Source: Lycorma delicatula
Lineage: Eukaryota > Arthropoda > Insecta > Hemiptera > Fulgoridae
DNA: 64,000 nucleotides
NCBI RefSeq assembly: GCF_047948215.1
Contig: NC_134463.1
Coordinates: 51,590,701 to 51,654,700 of the forward strand
Reading direction: 5' to 3'
The notes under the pieces are model-generated. The model was given only the letters and a program-made list of their open reading frames with translations, searched no databases and was not told the DNA's origin. A program made the position numbers and the translations under genes. Of the stretch, positions 12,691 to 25,747 are shown one piece after another (positions within the stretch are counted from its first letter, which is position 1; each line of letters starts with the position of its first letter).

Positions 12691-15600
12691 AAAGTTTTAT
12701 AAAATCATAAAATAATTCTAATTGTTATAATATATTTGTAATAATTATATTTTTATAATTTTTACAAAATATTAATTTTTTTTTATTATTATTTTTCATA
12801 TTGTAATGGGCCTGGTTAAAAAAATTTAAAATTAAACAAATGAAAATGTAATTAAATATTTAGTTAAATTAAGAATAATTTAACAAGTTAATTATTACTT
12901 TTTAATTTTACGTACGTAAAGTTTTTGTGTAATTTTGTTCATTAGTGTCATTCATGTATATATATATACTATAAAATTTAATTTGAAACGAAATAACAGG
13001 TTTATTTATTTTTAACGATTGTGATTTTTTAATCATCGTATTTTATTTCCTAATAAAACATTTTGATATCCCTTAAATACGATAAATTAGAAATTGAATT
13101 TCTAAAATAAAATTTTAATTTTGTTATAGCTATTCAAAATATTAAAATTTTACATAATATTATTGTATAAGAACTGTGACTAGTTTTGTATATTTTAGTT
13201 TAAGTATATGAACAATTTTTTTAAATTTTCTGAAAAGAAATTTATATTTTTTATTAAAAAAAAAAATTAAGATCAGTTAATGGAAACTACAAGCATAAAC
13301 CTAAATTTTTAACGACTTCAAATCAACACTATTTGGTTTTGAGTTAACTATTTGATATAATAATTAAAAGATCATTAATTATCACAACTTTACATACATC
13401 ACTTATCAACGAAAAATATATTAATTAATGTTCTATGTAACATGCACAATTTGTAATATTTTGTGTTAGTTACTTTTTTTTTAGCGTTATCAAGAAACTT
13501 TATGTTCAGTGATTTTAAGTTATTTTCCAGTCTCTCTTTTACTATATATTACAAAATGTTATTTGTTTTCTTACTGAAAAAAAAAATTGAATATTTTTTT
13601 AAATTCAATTTCTTCGATTTATTAACTAACAACTTCAGAAAAAAATTTTGAAGAGATTTCATGTTGATGAACAGGAATTCTGTCTAAAATTTATTCAAAA
13701 ACGTTTTTAAAAAAAAAAAATTTAAATCATTCAGACAAGAGAGAGTGTATTTGTGTTTCTATATATATGACCCAGAATTACGTATAGATTTTTTATAAAA
13801 GAGGTCTATCCATTAAATTTTCCGGATTAGCGAAATGTAGTCGTTTATTTACGTTGTATTTTATTACGATAATTTTCATTATTGATGATCCCAAAAGTTT
13901 TTCTTTGTTGTTGTTTTTTAGATCAATCTTACTGATTCTCCTGCTCGTAAAAACAACTTTTTTTTGTTCATTCGAAAAAAAAATTGATCTTCTGTGTAGC
14001 TTATTTTCATAAACAAAGTTACTTTTTTGATTAAGAAATAGGGATGGTAGTATTGAACAAAAAGATTAAGTCTGACCTACTTTTTACTATGTTTAGACAG
14101 TTCCTGATTCCTACTACATTTCCAAGTGTATCAAGCAAAGCAACTTATTCCATCTTGTATGTAATTTTTCTTTCACTTTACGATCATGTACATTCTTTTT
14201 ATGTATATTAAAAAAGAAAGAATAACAACAAGAATAAAATCATAGGTGAAAAATTAACTTGGGAAAAACATGAGGTTAATAAATTTTAAACGTTACAGTC
14301 TATTTTTCATAATATCAAAACACACACTCGCACATGTATTTCATTTTTTTGAAAGAGTGATTACTTTTATTGTCTACGTATAAGAAATAAAAAATTCATG
14401 ATTTATAATTGCAAACTTCTTTAAGAATTTTGGAAGAGAATAATTACTTTCGAAATTAAATTTTAATTACGAAGAAACAGATACGCTTAACAGTTACTGA
14501 AATAAACTCGATAATGATTAAAAATCGTCCATTAATAAATAAATAATAATTAAATCAGCTGAAAATGAAAACAAAACAAAAAATATTACAGATTAAAAGT
14601 CCAAAGATTAAATGGCCGATCGTTATATTCTCTCGATATCGCTTTGCTGCTGCAGGAAAAATAGATTTACAGCCAGAAAAGTAAAATGGAATTACATTTT
14701 ATCTTTTTTTGTAGTTAGAGATTTTTAAATTAAAATTTCACTTAAATTTACTAAAATCGACTGATGTAAATTTTTTTAAAAATAAAAGTGAAAAATATAA
14801 CGTTATGTTAAAACTAAAGAAAAGTCATAAGCCGGGAAAGTAAAAATGGCAATTATAAAGAAAAACTAAATAGATAATATTTATCACAGACTACGATAAC
14901 AGTATTACTATCTGCGTTTGTAAAATAAAGTAATTATGCGTTAAAAATTATGTTTTTAATTTTAAACAATTACAGACTAAACGGAAAAGTTATCTTAAAA
15001 ATAGTCTAGTCCAATCAATTTTCAACTCAGATTGTCTACTAGAACTAAACAATTGCTCCTTAAATTGTATTATACATTATAAAGATTTAACTCAAGAAAG
15101 AGAAAGAGCAGCATTGTAGCATAAAAAAGATACTAGTCAAAGGAGTTGTCCTGACAAAATGAACGAGAAGAAATAACAATTTTATGTTGCTATAAAAGAA
15201 AACGTATAAAAAGTTTTTTTTAATAAATTGAAGACTTTAATATATATTACAATTATTGTTTTTTGCCAATAAAAATTTGTGCTTTATTGCTTGTAAAATA
15301 AGTTACTTCTCAATTATCAACTACATGTAATTGTTACGGATATTTTTAAACGTTTGGTTGGTAATAAATTAATTTTGCAATCAGTTTGCAGAATTTTTTG
15401 GCAAAAGCCGATCTTTCAAGTTATATATTTCATTTCATAAGCTAAATGCTGTTTTATTCTAGTTCATTCTTTATTTTTCCTATCTCTAACTATCCTTAAT
15501 TAAAATTATTTTTCTTATAAATCGATTAATATTTTCTACTTTTTTACCCGTTTTAATTTTATCTTTAACGGTTGAGAACAATGAAAGGTTGATAAAAATG

Positions 15601-15750
15601 ATTTTATATATACTGATAATGAAACATAGTTTAAACTTTATGTAGAAATAAATTTACTCGCTTTATCATTTTATTTAAAAATTATAATTTTAAATTAACT
15701 TCCTAAGATTAAGTTCTTTTACTCAATTATAAATAATTATCATTAATAAA
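12691..15750. other. AT-rich intergenic DNA
   Basis: About 3 kb without recognisable genes or shared repeats. An open frame at 13463-13651 is phenylalanine/leucine-rich AT read-through. Confidence 0.6.
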
Positions 15751-15850
15751 TACCGTATTTATTCGAGTACCCCCCGATCACGAATAAGCCCCGCAATCTG
15801 ATTTTCTGGACCGAAAATCTAAAAAAAAAATCGAGTATATACCAGTAAGT
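15751..15850. repeat. possible left terminal region of the pogo/Tigger-like element
   Basis: TACCGTATTTATTCGAGTAC begins with TA and is followed by a second CGAGTATATACC motif 80 bases on. Subterminal ATTCGAGTA-type repeats next to a pogo-like transposase suggest an element end. A related string, ATTCAAGTAAGCTCCGCACC, occurs near 17668 beyond the transposase, but in the same orientation rather than inverted, so the termini are not proven. Confidence 0.35.
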
Positions 15851-16009
15851 GCAACAATATTAAAAAAAAATACGTAAATACGAAATTAATCAGAAAGTAA
15901 AGCATTTAATTCATTCATTTAAATTAGAATATTAATATTTCATTAATTACCGTAAGTACTAGTTTAGTTCAGAATCAGTAGGCCAGTAAAACGACAAGAA
16001 AGTATCACG

Positions 16010-17295
16010 TCGAAAAGTATCATTTCAATACAATTTTTAATATTGGATTTTATTTTTAATAAATCACGGTCACTGTCAATATCTGTAGAAGAGTTACCGG
16101 TAGTCTCCACGTCGCTCTGCCAAAGGTGATCGTCTTCACTACCATCAAGTTCATTTGATATTCCGCATTTTTTAAAACTTTTCCTTACTAATTCCGTGGA
16201 AATACCTTCCCAAGCATCTTTTATCTAAGCACAAATCTGGTTAAAATCTGGGAGTTTGATTCTTCCTGTAGGCGTGAGAAAGAAATTTTCATCAGCCATC
16301 CGTTTACTGTACAGTTGTTTTAATGCAGATTTGAACGGTTTATTAATGTAGACATCTAGTGGTTGCAATAGAGATGTCAATCCGCCTGGAATTATTACTT
16401 GGTCTGTCTTACCCTTTTTTAAAATGTCTTTCACTTTATCAGTCGTATGCCCCCGATAACTACCCATTACTAGCATACCGGTACTTTTTTTAATAAGTAA
16501 ATCTCCTGATCGCTTTTGGCATACACACCTGATCCAAACCAAAATTAAGGTTTCGTCCATGCAACCTGATTCCTGTGCTCTCATAATAATAACTCCATTT
16601 ACCTTTACGGTAGGAAGAGTTTTTCTTTTAAACCTATGTACGGAAGTAATTTTGATCCATCAGAAGTAATGCAAACTTTGTTTTTCATTACCACCAGTGC
16701 AAATCGTATCACTTTTTTTACGTTTTTTGTTTACGGTTTTGTCAAATGGTATTTCAAAATATACGGGGGTTTGATCAACGTTTCCTATTTAACTAGGAAA
16801 TAGCCTTTATCTATTCTAAGATTTATTATGTATTTGAGAAAATTTAATATTTTTTATTCATAAGCGTCTAGAAGTCGTTGAGAAATGGTCGTTTTTCGTC
16901 TTATTGACAAATCATTTAGTGCAAAAAATCTTGTTATCCATCAACGGCTTGCTTTAAAATCAACTATATTCAATGATTTAGCTATTTCACGAGAATATGA
17001 TTGACACCTTTCTGTTGCGACAGCATAACCGCATTTCCTTTTTTCCATAACAAAGTCATACAATTTTTTTCTGTGTATTTTGGTTTTTAAGCTACAAAAA
17101 GCCGTTTTATTACCAGTGCCTTTCACCAGAAGTTGTTTCTTCTTACGCCAGTCACGAATGCAGGTTTCATCTACATCAAATTTTCTTCCTGCCGACCGAT
17201 TTCCAAGTTTTACAGCTTCTTCTATAACGCGCAGTTTTTCATTTACTGTAAAAGATCTTAGACGCTATCCTTTTGTACTTATTTTAATGCCGTAA
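16010..17295 (-). pseudogene. pogo/Tigger-like transposase pseudogene
   Basis: A DDE transposase of the pogo/Tigger branch (Tc1/mariner superfamily, CENP-B/jerky relatives), about 400 codons readable across several frameshifts. In order on the minus strand: an N-terminal helix-turn-helix (VNEKLRVIEEAVKLGNRSAG near 17230), a second DNA-binding block (KSLNIVDFKASR and WITRFF near 16950), the catalytic core with the first aspartate in GNVDQTPVYF (codon 16774-16776), the second block MLVMGSYRGHTTDKVK, and the third aspartate in LLQPLDVYINKPFK (codon 16354-16356). The tail KKCGISNELDGSEDDHLW is acidic, as in this family. The second catalytic aspartate is glycine (GGT, 16462-16464), so catalysis would be lost even without the frameshifts. 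The longest open piece is 16225-16584 (119 codons). Confidence 0.88.
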
Positions 17296-18929
17296 TTAAA
17301 AATAAATCACCTTATTAAACTTTAGAAGATAAACTAGACAGATAAAATGCACATAACCTTCTACATATACAAACAGTACACTGACTATGGTGAATAGCCA
17401 AGACGACGATGGGTAACTGATAGTGTAATTGTAGTGTCATTAGAACCGGCCGCAGCCTAATACAGAATTAATTTATTTTATAAAAATACCTTACCTTCGT
17501 TCCTATCGATAATATGAACAGGATGTTAATAATTAAGGATGTATTCTGTATAAGCGGCATCCGGTATTGATAAAAGAAAGCCTAATGTAACTATATTTAA
17601 GTGATTGAATTTTGTACTTCTAAGAAATTGTTTACTCTACGTAAATAATCCTGGCTAAAGGCTATGATTCAAGTAAGCTCCGCACCCTTATTTTTTCTCT
17701 CCAATTCCAAGATATATATATATATATATATAAACTATATATATTAATTCACCAGATGCAATTTAACTTGCATGCGGGAGAAAGTTGATCAAAGACTTTA
17801 GTTTAATGGTTCATTTCTTATCTTACTGTCTTTATAGTAAAAACTGTAAAATCATAAACAAAGAGAAGTCTGAAAATATGAGAAAGCCGTATTATCTTAC
17901 CAGAGGTAAAAGTATTATTAATAATAATATTTTGATAAATTGAAAAACTGGCAGATTACTTTGTGTTTTATATTGGTATTCATATATACTAGTAGTTTAC
18001 TTTCCCTTACATTTTCTTATATATATACATATATGTATGTAAGGTTACTCAGGATAAAAAGTATTAATATAGATTTTTCTTTTCTCATTATCACTATTAT
18101 TATTTTTTAGTTATATAACAGCTTATGCAAAGTACGAGGTTCAGAAAAAAAAGACTTGCTGTTATAAATGGTACAAATATTGACAAAATATCTTTTTTTT
18201 AACTTATCTACGTCATGTCAGAGAATAAACGTTTTCAAATTTTATGTATGTAATGTTTGAATTTGTTAGCCACCAATAATTTAAAATATCCATCTCGCGG
18301 TGCTAATTTTATTAAAAAAAAAAAAAAAAAAAAAAAAAATACTACCGATCAAAAGTTTAACTGTAAATTTTTACTTTATCAGATTTTCAGTAAAATTTCT
18401 AAAATTATTTATCTAATAATCATTATTTTATTAAAAAATTAAATTCTAATGAGATTTTTATTACAAAATAAATAAATAAATCAATACAGGAATAAAAAAT
18501 ATTAATATTTTAAGTAATACTAATTAACACAGTTTTTGGCAAATAAAAATTTTATTGTATTCCTAATGTAACTTTTTATCTTAAATTCAAAACTACAATA
18601 AGAATTTTTCCATCACCTACAATTTTGTGTGATAAAATTCTTCAAGTATTACTTTTGCGGAATTCAACGAATATTTTTTAGGGATAACTTATTTACATAA
18701 AATAATATTTAAAATTATTCCTAATATTGGTTGAGGTACTAAATAACACTATGAAGGCAATAATGAAAATTTGTACTCATGATGATTCATTTACTGTAAG
18801 ATATGTCGCCCTAGAGGATTCTTCTGAGTCATACAATTACACATCAGTATTTTTTAAACGTTTGCTGTGTATGAACGTGCTGTGCTTTCATTCTGTTTTG
18901 TGATTTACTGACTTTGTGTTTTTTTTTAG
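17296..18929. other. AT-rich DNA flanking two dead transposons
   Basis: Contains a (TA)n run at 17711-17732, a 27-base A-run near 18314-18340 and no convincing coding matter. The part before about 17700 may be the 5' end of the pogo-like element. Confidence 0.5.
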
Positions 18930-19500
18930 CGAATAAATATCCCAAGGAAATTTGTAAATGAACAGGATGACTTCTGTTAAGTGTATGGGGACTTGACCTT
19001 CAAAAAACAACCACATGCAGTTTGACTTCACTAGTTAAAAAACGTTATGAATTAGGCTGTAAAGTTTGGAAGATAAAAACTAGGCCCGTCACATCTGTTG
19101 TTAAACCTACGCGAAACGTCTAACAGACTCGACTAGGAGTAAGCAGCACATGAGTTTTGCCATAGCAGTGGTATGCAGTGAGCCACAAGAATACTTTTCG
19201 GATTTTAAATTTTGTATACAGAAGTAAAATGAATGAATAATAAATCTAAAACACAAATATTTTCATATAAGGGCAGGGCTGTTTGTAAGGACTAACATAT
19301 ACTGCATTGTCCATCATCTAGCATTAGAAGATGAATTGGATTATGCGGTGGCAATTAAAGTTCGACGGGAGGAACAAGATGATTCTATTTTTGAATCAGA
19401 ATAGTAATACTATTTGCTTACTCTTTGAAGAAAATAGTTCAGTGTAACGGTAACAATATCTGGCATGGATACATTTCATCACGACTGTAACTGTACAAAA

Positions 19501-19555
19501 TAGTTTTTGAAAAATCAATGAACAATGAGGTCGTTCATTGATTTTTCGAAAACTA
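19501..19555. repeat. hairpin with 23-bp arms, one mismatch
   Basis: TAGTTTTTGAAAAATCAATG plus three bases at 19501-19523 recurs inverted at 19533-19555 with a single mismatch and a 9-base loop. Confidence 0.9.
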
Positions 19556-19864
19556 ATTTAAAAGTTGTCCTTTTGCACAATGAGAAAAAAAATTATTTTT
19601 GTACCTTTAGATTCTGCAATTATCAAGAGAGAGACAGGACAGTATGAAAATCGTGTTAGAAAAAAATCAGTACAACGTTAACCGTTTGATTATATCTTGT
19701 GAATTAAAATTTACTTCCTAAATTATGGGTGTTTAGCTTGGCTACACTAAATTTTGTGGATTTTGTTTGCGAATGGGACAACAGAAATAAGACAAATCAT
19801 TACATCAGGAAGGAATGGCCAAAGCGTGAAGGACTTGCATCTAGACAAAAACCATTGTTTTCTA

Positions 19865-19890
19865 GGAAGGAATAAAATTTTATTCCTTCC
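19865..19890. repeat. perfect 26-bp palindrome
   Basis: GGAAGGAATAAAA is followed directly by its exact reverse complement with no loop. It lies within the reading of the decayed ORF at 18930-20456. Confidence 0.95.
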
Positions 19891-20456
19891 TTCAATAGTT
19901 ATCTCGAGAATGATTCTTTTACCTCTACTTCATATAATAATTAGGATTTTTCAAAAAAATTTAAAATTATGGATTTTTATTTCTAGATAAAACAAAATTT
20001 TAGTGACGTTAAAACCAACGAAAGAATTTTTGTGGTTCTCTAAATAAGAATTTTGATTAGAGATGGACAATTCAAATAACTGTCAACCAAGTCAAAATTT
20101 TAGTGTGAAATCATTAAAAGTATTGTTAAAAACCTTTTAGAAAATCATAAATCCCAAATTACCATGAGATTGTAGGTATATTATTACATTCATTCAAATA
20201 TATAGGGTATAATATGTCCCTAAAAATTCATTTTTTGGATTCATATCTGGATTTGTTTCGGGACAATCTTGACCCCTTCAGTGAAAAGAACGGGAAACGC
20301 ATTTATCAGAAAGTCAGCCATGAAAAATGGTACCATCAAGTGGATTGGAAGAATTTTTCAGGGATATTGTTGGATGCTAAAGAGGGATTTGTCAGATGCC
20401 AAGTTGAAACGAGAAAGAAGTACCACATTTTAGATAAATACTCTGCATCTACGTAA

Positions 20457-21289
20457 ATTCTTACATTTCTTTAAAAGTTTACCTGTTAAAAAAAAAACAA
20501 ATAAATAATAAAATGTAGTTGAATGATGAAGAATATCTATTTAAATATTTGAATTCAGCTTGACAAATTGTAATAGGATCATATACGAGTATTTTGTTCC
20601 TGTGCCAAAAGATTTTAAAATTGTTCGTTAATGTAATCAACGTGTCTACTCTTTTTTTTACCTCTATCAATGACAAATATTCTCGGTATTACAGTCCTAC
20701 CACTTTTCCTGGAATTCAATAATATTTTTTTTAATTTTCCAAACATGGTTAGCGCCATAATAAATGGTTTAATAAATTATTAAAAAAGTGAAATCCACCT
20801 TACCAACCAATTAAATATAACTATTAATATAATTTGTTAGTAATTTGGATTTCTCTTTTTTTAATAATTTTTAACTAAATATTTTTGTTATTTATTAAAT
20901 TTCACAATTATAATAAGAAAAGGTTTTATTCTGAACAAATTTCTATTAACCTAAGTTCTGTTAAGTATTTAATTTTATTTGAGAAATTCTTATTTCTTCT
21001 CATAAATTTTTTTGCAAAAAAGTTTCTACTTTCAATTTTTAGCATTACTTCTATTTTCAAACAATTTTATTTGCTACTGTTTTTGATTTGTTAGTTTGAA
21101 GTTTATCAGTGATGTTTGTGTTGAAAAAAATGAATTGCATCTATCATCTATCATTTTGTATGTTTCTTTATTCAAATATTCATACAGCTAATGTAAGTTA
21201 TTTAGTGATTGAGACGAATTATTTGAAAAGTATATAAAAAAGCGGTATGGACGAATTGGTAGGAATAACGGAGAACAGAAGAAAAAATC
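20457..21289. other. AT-rich intergenic DNA
   Basis: No gene or shared repeat seen. Confidence 0.6.
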
Positions 21290-21870
21290 TCTTTCGGCAC
21301 GCCGTAAGATGGAGGAAGATTTCACCGGTGCTAAGTAGGGTATAAAAAAGATTTCTACCTTGAAGTTAAAAAAAAATTCAAATGTAAATCAATACGACGG
21401 GGTTGCATGTGAAATAAAGTTTTACATGTTTAGCATACGACCATCTAACAATGATATTTACAAGCCCAACCATCTAACAATTCCACCAACACTTTGGTGG
21501 AAACCTTGCTGTAAGGGTTGGTCGTATCAAAAATTATTTCAAACTAAAGTTTTAGGTAATGTTTAGAGAACTAATGACCACTTTAAACTGATCCGATACT
21601 CTGCCTATTAAGGGAGATATGATTTTCTTGTCTTTGAAACCCCATTGTTTCTACTCCTGGGCCAATGGTTGGTGATATCAAAAAACTATACTTTATAATA
21701 AGTTTTAGGTCCTTATCCAAAAAATATTAGGAACTATAAACGAATTCGATACTTTACTTAATAAGAAATTTATAGTAATATTTTGTTTTTTCGAAAAAAA
21801 AACATTTTTACCCCCTTGGTCCGATTTTGCCCATTAACGAACTCGACCGAGATTAAGAGGCGTTATGTTT

Positions 21871-21915
<45 letters not shown>

Positions 21916-22025
21916 TTTGAACAGGTGCTGGATTTGGGGTCTGGGATGTGTCCAAGATATGTCGAAATTTTCCGGAAGCGAAAATCTCTTTCTCACTCTG
22001 TCTCCTTCTAAAGCTGTTATATAAA
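21290..22025 (+). repeat. non-coding repeat family R, copy A
   Basis: Shares an ordered set of blocks with copies at 43333-44165 (plus) and 52430-53200 (minus): TTTCGGCACGCCG at the start, GGAGGAAGATTTCACCGGTG, a block with AATACGACGGGGTTGCATGTG, TTTAGCATACGACC, CTTTGCCTATTAAG-like text, a block ending CCCATTAACGAACTCGACCG, and GTCGAAATTTTCCGGAAG near the end. No open frame is shared. This copy has gained a (TA)n run at about 21867-21911 at a site where copy B also has one. Confidence 0.85.
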
Positions 22026-22452
22026 AAGTAAGTGCACACATCTGTTAATAATTTAAACAATTTTAAAGATTAGATGTAAGGTGTATTTCATTTTTTTTCT
22101 TCTGTAACGTTTATTATTTACCTTTTTTTTTCATAAGTTCAGACTTTTAAATTCCTAGTTCATTAGTATGTGTTAAATTTGGATGACGTAAAAGGGAGGA
22201 TTCAAGGCTGACTATTTTGTATGAATGTGAGTAAGAAATAAGACAAAAAAAATCTCAAATGTTATTAAAACAGGCAAGTATGAGTGATAATATTTTGGTT
22301 TTGAACCGAAGTATAATTAAGCAACATATGCTAATTTAACATTAGCTTGTCTCTATTATGATTCCAGTCAAGTGTCATTTATTTTATCAGTTACCATTTC
22401 ATCAGTGTTATGTCCTTTATTTAATTATTCGTTAATGCATATCTGAGGATTT

Positions 22453-22454
<2 letters not shown>

Positions 22455-22526
<72 letters not shown>
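22455..22526. repeat. compound (TA)n(TG)n microsatellite
   Basis: About 20 TA units pass directly into about 13 TG units ending at 22526. Confidence 0.95.
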
Positions 22527-22529
<3 letters not shown>

Positions 22530-22744
22530 CTGTACTAAATTGAAAATAAAATTATGAATTTTGTAACTTTATTTAATTTTTAAGTAATTTTACTTGTTAT
22601 TGTTCACGTAAACTAATTAACTAAAAATATTTTTTTTTTTAATCTCAGATAAAAGTATCAGAAACTGACACTTCTAACAACATTTGTTTGATTCAGTCTA
22701 TTTCATAAAAAAACAACGAAGTATATCAAAATATTTTTTTATAC

Positions 22745-23039
22745 GTTGATACGTTCTCTAGATCTTTCGGCTTACTTGGAAGCCACCATCACGTATTAAA
22801 ATTAATGCATTAAAGTCAGAGTTTAAGAATCATGGTTAAAATATATAAAGAGTCATGACTGTTCCGGTCCTACTAGTATAAAGTAATAGAGTATATATAA
22901 ATAAAGTAAAAGTATACTAGTAGGACCAGGACAGTCATAACTCTTTTTAAATTTCAACGATGATATTTTTAACCTTCTACCCAAATGTATTAATTTTAAC
23001 TCTTGATGACAGCTTCCAAGTAAACCGAAAACGTATCAA
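22745..23039. repeat. imperfect inverted repeat / hairpin element
   Basis: The left arm (22745-22880) begins TTGATACGTT and includes GGCTTACTTGGAAGC and CCGGTCCTACTAGTATA; the right arm (22912-23039) holds the inverted counterparts and ends AACGTATCAA. Arms are about 130 bp, roughly four-fifths identical by eye, with a 31-bp loop. No open frame. It looks like an old foldback MITE; no clear target-site duplication is visible. Confidence 0.85.
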
Positions 23040-24060
23040 TGTGCTGGTAAGGTGGATCGTATAAATTGTCAGTTTAATGTATTTTTTTATAGGATTTAAA
23101 AAAAAAAATATTAATAAAGAATTAATAGTATGTTAATTGAATAATAAAATATAATGGTACAGTGAATTACAGTAATAAATAATAATACAAATCAATTTCA
23201 TGTTTTAAATAGAAACCAATGCCTCTCGATTTAAAAAAATAAAATTAACAAAATAAAGAAAAAAGTCGTGGATTAAATTAAGATTTTAGGTAACTAATTA
23301 ACAAAAAACCCGAATTTAATTAAAAAAATCTTTCATTTTAAAAAATTATTTTAAAATAAATTATAAAGTAATATACTCGTAAATCGTATCTATTTTGTAA
23401 AATGAAAAAATATCAATTTAAAATCGAACTCAAGATAAATTTTTCCTGAAAAAATGCACATACAAAGTGGTATGTCCTACACCACTTCAAATAAATCAAA
23501 GGTTCATGTTCACACAAAGGTAAAATCTTTAGTAAATCTTTTAGTTTGCGTATATGGTAATGAGTTAAGAGAATATATCTCGATATACATCAAGAAAAAA
23601 AAAAGAGATGTACACTTTTATTCCTTATTTATTTTCGTTTTGGAAATTTTTTTGAGCTTTTCATGACCTAACCAAAGGAATATCTCTTTAAACGTCGATA
23701 GAAAGAAACTTTTAAGGTTTTTTATTTATAAAAACAATATATATGCATATAACACAAAAAAGTATTTTATGATTTTTTTTAGTTTAAAACTTTTTATCTA
23801 TTAAAATGCTTTTATAAATTTTTATAAGTATATTTATTTGTTATCTGCTTTTAACTTTTAAAAAAAGTAAAGAAAAAAAATAAACTAACATACCTTCACT
23901 TTTCCCAAAGGGAAATTTTATATAAAAATTATATAAACGTAAGCATGTAAACATGAGAATTATGAGTACCAACCGTATCCATAAATTTTATAATCAGGAA
24001 AATGAAGAAAACAAGTTGTGTTTGTATGAACAAGTCATTCAAAGAATATAAATAATAATA
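23040..24060. other. AT-rich intergenic DNA
   Basis: No gene or shared repeat seen; ends in an (AAT)n run near 24048-24064. Confidence 0.55.
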
Positions 24061-24439
24061 ATAATGCCATGCCCGTCCTAACATAGTCCTTTACTCCTTT
24101 GGCATTATCAGATGATCACACTCAGATATAGAAAACATTCATACCCTCATTCACTCGGAACTCACTAAACACAGTATGTCACAACATCCAACATATACAA
24201 AGAAATACTCACCACTGAGAGGAAAAAGGGTGGTGAGGAATCATAGATATACAGTCATAACACACAATACAAATACAGACACTCTGGAACTTCTTTCATA
24301 CGAAGCAAACCAGCCTACATATAGCGATAGTAAAAGCAAATAAACTAGACACCGTTCACATTATCGTACACAAGGCACGGATCAGACACGCACAATTTTA
24401 ACAAGAATACACATGGAACACTCCATGGAAAACACAGAT

Positions 24440-25170
24440 ACCACGTCACATCATACTACATCAAGAGAAAAAAAATCGCCCACTTTGTTACAGGAAGTCA
24501 GCTCTTCCCCGAAACAGAAGGTTTCCATCCAAAAACCATCCCAAAATTATAAAAAGTACATAATCGGCTACCCATCCGTTACAAATTACTTGTGCAGGAG
24601 ATACTATCAACAAAAGTAAACAAAAGAATATACTGGGGTGATTCAGAGCTCTAACTAGAACCGAATACACAGCCAGATATAACATACCAGCTAACGTAGT
24701 AAACCAAAAACTAGCCACAACTTAAATTCATCGAAAACACAGATCCCTACTACAAATACACATCCACATTTATACTCAAAAATACTCAAAACAAACTATT
24801 CTGGGATGTTGCCGTTCATTCATACGGATAAAACAATCGCAGCCATAAACCAGACATCACCTTCCAATCTAAAAAAAAAATCACCTACCAAACCAATATT
24901 GCCATACCTAACGACACAAACATATAAACCAAATACACCAACAAATTATTCAAATACGCAGATCTAGCAATAGAAATAAAAAAAGCTGTTGAAACAAGGG
25001 AGTCATCATTTATTTCAGTCACGGGGCTTACAACTCGCACATTCACACGATATCTAGTACAGTTATTAGGACTCAATACATACTCGTATATACAGAGAAA
25101 CTTCCAGAAATCAGTCATACTCAATACATGCGAAAGCTTTAAGATCTTTCTTTAACATAGTATCATAATA
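24440..25170 (+). pseudogene. C-terminal part of a non-LTR retrotransposon
   Basis: With frameshifts the plus strand reads NYKKYIIGYPSVTNYLCRR (about 24540), then RALTRTEYTARYNIPANVV, ENTDPYYKYTSTFILKNTQN, FWDVAV followed by a TDKTIAA-like string, then KYADLAIEIKK (about 24955) and FQKSVILNTCESFKIFL (about 25100-25155). This is the C-terminal domain found downstream of the RT in a group of insect LINEs that carry a Cys-rich knuckle (LCRR..) and a conserved KY.DL..EI block; I recognise it by family pattern. The RT itself is absent, so the copy is 5'-truncated. An A/AT-rich stretch with AATAATAAT near 25245-25255 follows and may be the 3' tail. Confidence 0.65.
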
Positions 25171-25747
25171 GTATTTGTACTCACTTGGTATTGCCTGTCG
25201 GTCCAGATTATTACCGTAATCATGCAAGAGAGAATAAAAATAAAAATAATAATACCAATAATATATGAAAATATAATAGGTATACTATTTATATATTCAA
25301 ATCACTGAACAGTAGTATAAATATACGGATACCACTTTTAAATTTGTAATTTTTTTTTAATAATTTTTTAAAGAAATTTAAAACTCTCTTCAAAGGTTCT
25401 TCTATACTCGGTATTTTTCCACGATATTATATTTTATATATTTAATAAATATCATAATATTAAATTTAATTTTACGTGTGTAATATGAAATACGTATTTG
25501 TTAACGTGTCTCAGCTTTCATAAACATTTTAAATTTGCAATTTTTTTAATTGAAATATTATTATTTATCTCTGGAATTTCCATCTTTTTATGTACATTAT
25601 TCATGATATTTTTATTTTTACACGGTGTTCTGTTACATAGATATTTTTGTATTTTTACTGATAAAGGAATTTTTACGATATTCTTATTTATATATAAATG
25701 TATTGAACACCTTTTATTTTATAAAAAATCTGATGTGACACCATATG
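25171..25747. other. AT-rich intergenic DNA
   Basis: The 137-codon open frame at 25498-25911 is hydrophobic AT read-through crossing into the next element; I do not consider it a gene. Confidence 0.5.

Larger units (their letters stand above)
18930..20456 (+). pseudogene. decayed copy of an unclassified arthropod repetitive ORF
   Basis: The frame is broken many times but reads in order like a protein I recall as a widespread, unnamed, multi-copy ORF in arthropod genomes. Pieces: DFC*VYGDLTFKKQ near 18970 followed by LVKKRYELGCKV (a zinc-ligand region, with the second cysteine changed to tyrosine), DSMKIVLEKNQYN near 19640, LGYTKFCGF then CEWDNRNKTNHYI at about 19737-19800, KEWPKREGLASR, FSDVKTNERIFV near 19998, and finally the open 80-codon stretch at 20214-20456 starting MSLKIHFLDSYLDLF. 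The intact family ends with a lysine/arginine-rich tail, as here. The family assignment is from memory; its function is unknown to me. Two near-perfect palindromes (19501-19555 and 19865-19890) interrupt the reading. Confidence 0.6.

Noticed and set aside
22455..22526. Possible origin or regulatory array in (TA)n(TG)n
   Set aside because: A simple compound microsatellite; nothing ties it to replication or regulation.
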